Source: [Borrelia] turdi (GTDB taxonomy: Bacteria; Spirochaetota; Spirochaetia; Borreliales; Borreliaceae). Taken from it: 64,000 nt of DNA. The notes under the pieces are model-generated. The model was not told where the DNA came from. It saw only the letters and a program-made list of their open reading frames with translations, and made no database searches. Both the position numbers and the translations under genes were made by a program. The stretch covers positions 310,001 to 374,000 of the forward strand of contig NZ_QBLM01000001.1 in NCBI RefSeq assembly GCF_008828755.2. The letters run 5' to 3'. Shown piece by piece: positions 58,505-64,000 of this stretch (positions are counted from its first letter, which is position 1; each line of letters starts with the position of its first letter).

Positions 58505-58765
58505 TCATTCTTTAAAAGATTCGATAAGCTCTGCAAGCTCTGAAGCAGCAATCTCCTCATCCTCACCCTCAGCACATATCAAAAGCTTTTTACCTGATGA
58601 CAATTCTAAAGTTTGAAGCCTGAACAAACTTTTACCGCTAACAGACTTTCCATCAGATTCTATTGTTATCTCGCTAGAATATTCTTTAGCTTTTTTTACA
58701 AAAGTTGATGCAGGCCTAACATGTAAACCGTTTACAGCCTTAATAATTGCTTCTTTTTTTACCAT
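58505..58765 (-). CDS. ptsH: Phosphocarrier protein HPr
   Basis: 86 residues. The active-site H15 and R17 are in NGLHVRPAS, and the region around S46 (KSLFRLQTLEL) matches the regulatory helix of enteric HPr. It carries phosphate from enzyme I to EIIA proteins. I recall that the B31 chromosome has a second ptsH elsewhere, so this is the operon copy (BB0557). It heads ptsH-ptsI-crr. The ribosome site is weak (GGGG 11 bases before ATG). It lies 136 bp downstream of the unusual three-gene operon in the same direction. Confidence 0.96.
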   Translation of the reverse strand: MVKKEAIIKAVNGLHVRPASTFVKKAKEYSSEITIESDGKSVSGKSLFRLQTLELSSGKKLLICAEGEDEEIAASELAELIESFKE

Positions 58766-58901
58766 AAGTACAGAAACCCCTCATTATGAATATTATTTTT
58801 TGATTAACTTTTTACATTATAATACATAAAAATAAATTATATATTCCCTTTATATAAGAAATATAGCATACTAAAGATAGTAATTAAACTTATTCAAACC
58901 A

Positions 58902-59771
58902 TTAAAAATTAAAATTCATTAATACATCTAAATAAAAATTCTTTATTAGTTTTAAATTTCTCTCTCCTATATTAAAATTTTTAGAATCTCTTATATTTTT
59001 ATCCAACATTTTAAGAGAATTTTCTATCTCAGAAAATGAAAGCGGCAAAGATTTGTTTAAAAGTAAAACCTGAAAATCCTTTATAACAATCACCCTATCA
59101 TCATAAAATATTTTTAACAAAAAATCATTTATAACATCTCTTTTTATGTTTAAAAGAATGCATATAAATATGATGTCCGTTTCTTCTAAAATGTCAAAAG
59201 ACAAAGTATTGAAAAATATTTTGTGATAAAAACTTCTGTTCCATAGATTCATCATTGGAAATTTAAATTTAGTAACAAGAAAAGTGCTTCGATTTGTAAT
59301 ATACTCAACTCTATTTAAGTTATAAGCACTAAAAACATAAGTTTTTTTGGTTAAAATATTTTTAAACTCAATTTGTGCATCAAGACTTAACAATAAAGGA
59401 TAAATATCAAAAACAGTGTTTTTATAATAAAACCCATTTGCAAGATTAATACTATTTAAATATGTTTTATCATTAAATTTTGAAATAAACTCATAAAATA
59501 GACTTGGAATATTTTTCTTACCAATCTGAAGTATCTCGTTGTAAGTAACACACGGTCCCATCTCGAGAAAATTACCCCTTAAAGACACCTTATTAAATTT
59601 TTCAAAATTACCAACAAGAAAAAAATTATCAATAGGTGTTTCTCTATTAAACAAATTAGGATTTTTTTTAAAATCTAGCTCATTATAAATGATATAATTA
59701 TTTAAATTTTTATTAAATAAATAAGATAATATATTAAAATTTTCAGGATAATAAACCTTAACATCAACCAT
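58902..59771 (-). CDS. Degenerate FAD-subunit homologue of a molybdenum hydroxylase (CoxM/XdhB-like)
   Basis: 289 residues, about the family's length (E. coli XdhB 292). By eye: FLEMGPCVTYNEIL (68-81) matches LRIGSATTFTQLI; residues 87-136 (IPSLFYEFISKF through LSLDAQIEF) match the LPALCAAATSIAGPQIRN ... PTLIYDAKLEI region in order and spacing; and a roughly 100-residue C-terminal domain follows. The FAD diphosphate motifs are lost: the AGGTDL position reads YNELDF (29-34) and TIGGNI reads SINLANG (107-113). The frame is open and the codon use looks like neighbouring genes, so it is not an obvious pseudogene. Its ATG overlaps the previous gene by 8 bp. B31 lists BB0556 as hypothetical as far as I recall. 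The assignment is mine and remote. Confidence 0.68.
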   Translation of the reverse strand: MVDVKVYYPENFNILSYLFNKNLNNYIIYNELDFKKNPNLFNRETPIDNFFLVGNFEKFNKVSLRGNFLEMGPCVTYNEILQIGKKNIPSLFYEFISKFNDKTYLNSINLANGFYYKNTVFDIYPLLLSLDAQIEFKNILTKKTYVFSAYNLNRVEYITNRSTFLVTKFKFPMMNLWNRSFYHKIFFNTLSFDILEETDIIFICILLNIKRDVINDFLLKIFYDDRVIVIKDFQVLLLNKSLPLSFSEIENSLKMLDKNIRDSKNFNIGERNLKLIKNFYLDVLMNFNF

Positions 59772-60231
59772 TTTTTCTATACAATTCTTCAGCTTTCAAA
59801 TAAAGAGATAAAAAAGTATTAACATCCATACAATTACATTTTAATGAATTTCTATAGCCTAAAATATCTGATCTGCTTATAATCTTGTTTTCCAAAAAAT
59901 AATAAAACAACAAAGTATTAGATTCAAAACAATTGCTACAAAAATTAAAATCGTCTTCTAATAAAATTTTTTGCATGTGCTGATAAAAACTTTTTCTCTT
60001 AAGTCCCTCAAGAGTAACCACACTACGACCATTTAAAATAAAAGCAGGAATTAAACTCGAATAAACAAGTCTAAAATCTAACAAAATTAAAAAAAATCTG
60101 TTATTAATAATATACTCCAAACTATTACTCTTGGAAAAAAAGATAGACTCTAAAAGACTTCTAGTCGACAAAGAAAGACTAATCTTTTTTGAAATACTCT
60201 CTCCATTTAGATTAAAATTAATTAATATCAA
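59764..60231 (-). CDS. Degenerate iron-sulfur-subunit homologue of a molybdenum hydroxylase (CoxS/XdhC-like)
   Basis: 155 residues (E. coli XdhC 159). The start INFNLNG matches the subunit's IxFxLNG; FILNGRSVVTLEGLK (64-78) matches the EGKEIRTLEGE segment; then HMQKILLEDDFNFC corresponds to the VQQAYAKSGAVQC helix. Cluster II ligands are intact: C98-x2-C101 and C132-x-C134, 30 residues apart (family about 31-33). Cluster I of the ferredoxin-like domain (CxxxxCGxC...C) has no Cys left in residues 33-62. The start is TTG 60231, with GGAG 8 bases before it, inside the end of the large-subunit gene (14-bp overlap). It could bind one [2Fe-2S] cluster. Orthologue of BB0555. Confidence 0.75.
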   Translation of the reverse strand: MILINFNLNGESISKKISLSLSTRSLLESIFFSKSNSLEYIINNRFFLILLDFRLVYSSLIPAFILNGRSVVTLEGLKRKSFYQHMQKILLEDDFNFCSNCFESNTLLFYYFLENKIISRSDILGYRNSLKCNCMDVNTFLSLYLKAEELYRKNG

Positions 60232-62080
60232 TTTTTACACTCCAGCTATTTAAAATTTCTTCAAAATCAAGAGGTGTCCTGCTTGCATTAAAATCAAATA
60301 TCTGAATCAACGCAGTTCGAATTGCAGAAACAGAAACGATAAAAAAACTTCTAAAAGAAAAAACAAACTCACCATCTTCAATAAACTCTAAGCTTAAACA
60401 ATCTTTAATATCACAATTTACATTAGCACTGCAAAATACATAATCAACTGCTAACTCAAATATTGTATAAATTCTTTTGTTATTTAACTTAAGCTTGGTA
60501 AATTTACCTTGCTCTACAAAAAAACTTACATTAGTAAAAACAGCACTAAGCGAATAAAATTCAAATTTAAGTTCAACAGAACACCCAAGCACACAATCAT
60601 TAACAGAATCAGCGGATATTTTTTCTTTAAAAATAACAGGATATTCATTTATAAAGTCTTTACTTATCAAAGAAGAAAAATTATCCTTAATGGTTAAAAT
60701 TGCTTTTTCAATCAGATAAGGATCTTTGAAAAGAAGACTATAAAAATTAGCAAAATCTAAAACATTCTCATTTATCAAAAAATTTATACTGCTATAGGCC
60801 AAGCCCAATGCTTTAGCCAAGCTATTTTTCAAATAGTTGCTTAAATTGTTGTCAATAATGCTATAAGGCACAAATATATCTAATTTATCCTTATATAAGA
60901 GAGCAACAACATATTGCTCTTCGATTAAAAAACAAGTGCTTGAATTTAAATAAGCAAAGCCAACTCCTCTGCGACTAGTGTCAAAAATATTATAATTCTT
61001 GTTAAAACTTAAAACAGAAGATTTTTTTATTAAAGAATTCTTTAAGTCTAGTTTTTTAAAAACTTTAAAAAAGCTACTATAATCACCCTTGATCTGCGTA
61101 AGCAAATAACCTATTGGCTCACAAGACATCCCTAAGGCAAGATTATAAAAATTAGAATAAATAAAATTATAAACAGAGGTCTCAAATGCCAAAAGATTAT
61201 CATAAAAAAATATGAAATCACTTTTATTCTCAACAAAAAAAATTTCTAAAAACCCATCAAAAAATAAATTTTTAAAAATATTATTAATAAATTTAAAATA
61301 AAACTTATATAAAAAATTTAAAGGTCTATTTATTATAATTTCTAAAATAATCTTTGAAAGTTTGTTATCTGCCAACAAACAATTAGAAACTGAAAAAGTT
61401 AAATTTAAATTATCTAAAATTCCAAAATGCCTTTTGTAGTAAATAACATTAACCCTTTTATTAATTTTTTTTGAAATTACAATGCCCTGTAAAATTGCAT
61501 TAAAAGAAATAGGAAAAATACAGCTAGACCAGTAATTATTAAAAGAATTAATTTTTATTTTGTCCTTATCCATACCAAAATTTTCACTAATAAAAAATTT
61601 CAAAAAAGAAATATTGTCTACATTAGCATCAATAATTAAATTATCAGAATCAAAAAATATTTTAACTAAAATAAAGTCATCTGAAAAACTATTATAATCA
61701 CTAAATTCATAACAAGCATTCAAAACATTGCAAGTTCCAGATTCTTTTTCTTTAAATCCAGAAGAGTAATTATTATTTCCATCACCAATTCTTAGATTAA
61801 AAAGAACACTTTTTTCTGCTTTTAGCAAATACTCCAAGTTATCTGAATACAAAACCAAAGGAATTTGACCCTTAAAGTTTACCTTATTATCAAAAAGCTT
61901 TAAATTAAATTCATTAGAATCAACAAAATCTCTAAACTTTAAAGTTATATTGTCTTTATAGCTAATACTAAAAATTGAACTTACAGGGTCATCTACAAAG
62001 CTAAAATCTTCAATAAAAGAATCTTTAACATTGCAGCAAACTGGCAAAGCCCAAAATTCATTTGCATCCACATTTGTCAA
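60218..62080 (-). CDS. Degenerate large-subunit homologue of a molybdenum hydroxylase (CoxL/XdhA-like)
   Basis: 620 residues from TTG 62080, which has GGAG 8 bases upstream; TTG 62095 is possible but lacks a ribosome site. Normal length is about 750-800. By eye: 63-91 (FDNKVNFKGQIPLVLYSDN) matches the GQPVAxVVAE part of the hammerhead domain; 165-215 (FGMDKDKIKINSF then ISKKINKRVNVIYYKR) matches LGLPxxxVRV ... GRPVKLxLxRxE, but the molybdopterin GGGFG reads NYWSS; 369-378 is SRRGVGFAYL; 398-427 ends in the LAKALG of IAAEALG; 576-610 (VSVSAIRTAL ... SRTPLDFEEIL) matches the C terminus SVxxAIxxA ... SPATPExI. The catalytic Glu of the GEPP motif is not found. First gene of the operon. Orthologue of BB0554. 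Confidence 0.66.
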   Translation of the reverse strand: MTNVDANEFWALPVCCNVKDSFIEDFSFVDDPVSSIFSISYKDNITLKFRDFVDSNEFNLKLFDNKVNFKGQIPLVLYSDNLEYLLKAEKSVLFNLRIGDGNNNYSSGFKEKESGTCNVLNACYEFSDYNSFSDDFILVKIFFDSDNLIIDANVDNISFLKFFISENFGMDKDKIKINSFNNYWSSCIFPISFNAILQGIVISKKINKRVNVIYYKRHFGILDNLNLTFSVSNCLLADNKLSKIILEIIINRPLNFLYKFYFKFINNIFKNLFFDGFLEIFFVENKSDFIFFYDNLLAFETSVYNFIYSNFYNLALGMSCEPIGYLLTQIKGDYSSFFKVFKKLDLKNSLIKKSSVLSFNKNYNIFDTSRRGVGFAYLNSSTCFLIEEQYVVALLYKDKLDIFVPYSIIDNNLSNYLKNSLAKALGLAYSSINFLINENVLDFANFYSLLFKDPYLIEKAILTIKDNFSSLISKDFINEYPVIFKEKISADSVNDCVLGCSVELKFEFYSLSAVFTNVSFFVEQGKFTKLKLNNKRIYTIFELAVDYVFCSANVNCDIKDCLSLEFIEDGEFVFSFRSFFIVSVSAIRTALIQIFDFNASRTPLDFEEILNSWSVKIDIN

Positions 62081-62244
62081 ATTCGCAAACTCCAACTAAA
62101 CAAAAAATTAAATCAGTAAAAACCTATCATTACATAAATAAAAAGGATTTAAAAATAAAACTTCAAAAACAACTTACCTTACCAACATATGCAACAATTT
62201 TAAAGCAACTTAATAAGAAATTCACTTAAAACTAACTTGAAATC

Positions 62245-62299
62245 AGCGCCACTTGCCAATAACAATAGCACCTCCGGTGATTTTTTATCACTTTTGATA
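62245..62299 (+). other. Relatively GC-rich patch with hairpin and T run in the divergent gap
   Basis: Within the 281-bp gap between the large-subunit-like gene and the coiled-coil gene, a locally GC-richer segment ends in CACCTCCGGTGATTTTTT, a 4-bp hairpin or a longer AATCA..CC/GGTGATT pairing followed by six T. It could be the 3' end of a small RNA or an attenuator, or chance. The rest of the gap is plain AT-rich sequence. Confidence 0.25.
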
Positions 62300-62361
62300 A
62301 ATGGACAAACTATGATAACATTATAAATTATAGATGTTTTCTAAATAAAAACAAGGACCTT

Positions 62362-63870
62362 ATGAATAAAAGAAAAAATCGAAACTTTAAGTATTTTATA
62401 CTGCTTTCATGTATATCATTATTTGGGGCTAATAATACAATAAATTATTCTAGCATTAAAATTCCTTTAGAAGACTTAAGTGAAGAATTTAAAGATACTG
62501 GAAATAAAAACGATCAAATAAACACCTCAAAACATTTAAACAAAAACATAGTTTCTTACAAAGATCCAAAAAAAGGTAAAGATTTAAAATTACCAGAAAA
62601 CATAAGAGACAAAAACCTGTTTAAAAAAAGAATGGACGAAAATGATCTAAAATCTGTAATTGAAAATTATGAAAATAAAATTAAAAATATAGAAAAGCTT
62701 TTAAAAACAAAAAATCAAAAAACACCGACAAATGAAAATAAAAAAATAGAATCAATAGAAAGAAAAGCAAAAAAGTATGAAATATTAACAAATAAATTAA
62801 AAAACGAAATATTAGAAATAAAAAAACTCCTTAACAAGAAGGCCAGATCCGAAGAAGATGAAAATTATGAAGAAAAAATAAATATTGAAAACATTGAAGA
62901 AGAGGAAGAAGAAGACGACGATGATGATGATTTTGAAGAAAATTATGAATATAATGATGAAATTGAAGAATTAAATAAGGACAACTACCCCTCTAGTGAA
63001 AGAATAATAAACAACCTAAAAAAAAATCTTGATGAGAATGAAAAATATTATGCTATTAATGAAAACAAAATAGATGAACTTGAAGACAGAATCAATGACA
63101 ATGAAAATACTATTTTAGACTTGCAAAGAGAATTAAGAAATTTTAAAAAAAAAGATGACTCAGATAAAAACTTAGAAGAAATTAAAGAAAATTTATCTTC
63201 AATAGGGAAAATAATAAACAATCTAAAAGGAAAAATTCACGCAAATGAAGCAATAAATAAAGAAAATCAAAAAAAAATAAGAACCGATAAACATAAATTC
63301 AAAGAATTAGAAGATAAGATAAAAGAGAATGAAGAAACTATTTTGAAACTTCAAAAAGAATTAAACAATTTTAAAAAAAAAGAAATTTCTCAAAAATCTT
63401 TAAACGAAGAAGCCCTAATTCCAACTATTACAAACAAAAATGATGAACTAGAAGAAATTAAAAAATTAGAAAAAAAATATTCAAAGCCTACAGAAAAAAA
63501 TGAAAACCAAAATCTAGAAAAGCCCACTAAAAGCAAGCCAAAAACAACTATGATAAAAACAGCAGATTTTCAAATCTATCCTGACATATACCTTAATAAC
63601 TATAAATTTAAAGAAAAAGGGGATCAATTTGCATTTAAAAAGGAAAACACATACTATATTGAAATAGATCCAACTAATAATTTAAATGAAGCTCTAAAAA
63701 ATCATGAAATAATCTCAAAATTCAAATTTGAAAAATATTTCATTAACCCTACTCTAAAAAATAAAGAAGAATTTTTTAGAAACTTAATAGAAGTCAAAAA
63801 TATCCATGAATTAGGCATTATGTATAAAAGCCTAAAGCCTGAATTCAAACAAATAAAAATAATTAAATAG
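62362..63870 (+). CDS. Exported coiled-coil protein with internal duplication and acidic run
   Basis: 502 residues; family not recognised (orthologue of BB0553). The N terminus is a short signal sequence (YFILLSCISLFGANN). LLSC resembles a Borrelia lipobox, but the hydrophobic core before the Cys is only about six residues, so lipidation is uncertain. The body is Lys/Glu/Asn-rich coiled coil. An acidic run (E179-D190 and flanks) precedes two related segments, 215-264 and 284-340, both IINNLK ... ELEDxI ... NExTILxLQxELxNFKKK. A C-terminal domain (about 397-502) is less charged and may be globular. AAGGAC precedes the ATG. It is divergent from the molybdenum-hydroxylase-like operon and convergent with ligA. 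Confidence 0.82.
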   Translation: MNKRKNRNFKYFILLSCISLFGANNTINYSSIKIPLEDLSEEFKDTGNKNDQINTSKHLNKNIVSYKDPKKGKDLKLPENIRDKNLFKKRMDENDLKSVIENYENKIKNIEKLLKTKNQKTPTNENKKIESIERKAKKYEILTNKLKNEILEIKKLLNKKARSEEDENYEEKINIENIEEEEEEDDDDDDFEENYEYNDEIEELNKDNYPSSERIINNLKKNLDENEKYYAINENKIDELEDRINDNENTILDLQRELRNFKKKDDSDKNLEEIKENLSSIGKIINNLKGKIHANEAINKENQKKIRTDKHKFKELEDKIKENEETILKLQKELNNFKKKEISQKSLNEEALIPTITNKNDELEEIKKLEKKYSKPTEKNENQNLEKPTKSKPKTTMIKTADFQIYPDIYLNNYKFKEKGDQFAFKKENTYYIEIDPTNNLNEALKNHEIISKFKFEKYFINPTLKNKEEFFRNLIEVKNIHELGIMYKSLKPEFKQIKIIK

Positions 63871-63894
63871 AAAATAAACCTTTTTAAATCTAAC

Positions 63895-64000
63895 TCAATC
63901 CAAGTAGCTCTTAATATCTTCAAAAGAGATAATTTTTATATTCAAATCCAAAGCTTTTTTAAGCTTTGATCCAGCTTTTTCTCCTACAACAAGAAAATCC
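63895..64000 (-). CDS. ligA: NAD-dependent DNA ligase, C-terminal end (rest outside window)
   Basis: The minus-strand frame from the window edge to TGA at 63897-63895 encodes 35 residues that include FLVVGEKAGSKLKKAL and end in SFEDIKSYLD. This is the last part of a BRCT domain as found at the C terminus of bacterial LigA (VVGExxGSKLxKAxxLGIxIIxExxF). The gene position next to the coiled-coil gene matches BB0552 in B31. It is convergent with the preceding gene, 24 bp apart. Confidence 0.88.
   Translation of the reverse strand, partial: DFLVVGEKAGSKLKKALDLNIKIISFEDIKSYLD

Noticed and set aside
58902..62080. Pseudogene interpretation of the XDH-like operon
   Set aside because: All three frames are open, near normal length and overlap for coupled translation, and no internal stop or frameshift is seen. 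Decay of motifs without decay of frames favours a retained function.
62362..62460. Lipoprotein call for the coiled-coil protein (LLSC)
   Set aside because: The hydrophobic core before the Cys is only about six residues, too short for a confident lipobox; kept as a possibility only.
1..64000. Horizontal transfer, prophage or IS elements
   Set aside because: Gene order matches the conserved Lyme Borrelia chromosome as I recall it, and I see no transposase, integrase, phage gene or abrupt change of composition.

Overview
The window is a stretch of spirochaete main chromosome, almost certainly Lyme-disease Borrelia (B. burgdorferi sensu lato). The grounds are the very low GC content, the end of the porin gene p66 at the left edge, the cheW2-to-cheY2 chemotaxis operon, and a gene order that matches my memory of strain B31 from BB0603 (p66) to BB0552 (ligA) without visible rearrangement. 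P66 and other proteins differ slightly from the B31 sequences I remember, so another genospecies is possible; I do not assign one. I see no insertion sequence, prophage, CRISPR array, rRNA or plasmid module. Genes are packed tightly, and no gap exceeds 300 bases.

Layout. 1-7.1 kb: end of p66, a minus-strand operon (cysS, a TIG/transglutaminase-like membrane protein, glyA, a DnaJ-like membrane protein) and murB. 7.1-14.1 kb: two divergent transmembrane chemoreceptors; the second heads an operon with a small Rnf/Nqr-like membrane protein and argS. 14.1-21 kb: acyl-CoA synthetase, CPBP membrane protease, short ComEC, ksgA, pta and an exported MTA/SAH nucleosidase. 21-32 kb: metG, a FemAB-type peptide-bridge enzyme, murD, two MATE exporters, a VanY-type carboxypeptidase, recG and a YggT protein. 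32-43 kb: dnaE, a soluble chemoreceptor, two unknown genes, pyrG, an ABC exporter and a family-2 glycosyltransferase. 43-50.6 kb: pyrH, tRNA-Leu(CAA) and the six-gene che operon. 50.7-56 kb: three related small exported proteins (the last preceded by five perfect 25-bp repeats), gnd and htpG. 56-64 kb: PTS genes ptsH-ptsI-crr, a three-gene operon of unknown function, a coiled-coil exported protein and the 3' end of ligA.

How the genes work together. The window holds a large part of the chemosensory machinery (three receptors plus CheA1, CheB2, CheY2, CheW2, a STAS protein and an atypical receptor-like protein), peptidoglycan synthesis and trimming (MurB, MurD, FemAB-like, VanY-like), three aminoacyl-tRNA synthetases, the general PTS phosphorelay, pyrimidine nucleotide synthesis and DNA replication/repair.

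Main discovery. The three 'hypothetical' genes at 58.9-62.1 kb read as the large, small and medium subunits of a xanthine-dehydrogenase/CO-dehydrogenase-type molybdenum hydroxylase. The molybdopterin and FAD motifs and the first iron-sulfur cluster appear lost, but the second cluster's C-x2-C...C-x-C cysteines remain. At 11.8 kb an orphan RnfE/NqrD-like subunit has likewise lost its cluster cysteines. With a transglutaminase-like protein whose nucleophile is Ser, the window shows a theme of ancestral enzymes kept as intact reading frames after losing their cofactors or nucleophiles. Several genes lack a Shine-Dalgarno sequence and have a -10-like element immediately before the start codon, which suggests leaderless mRNAs.
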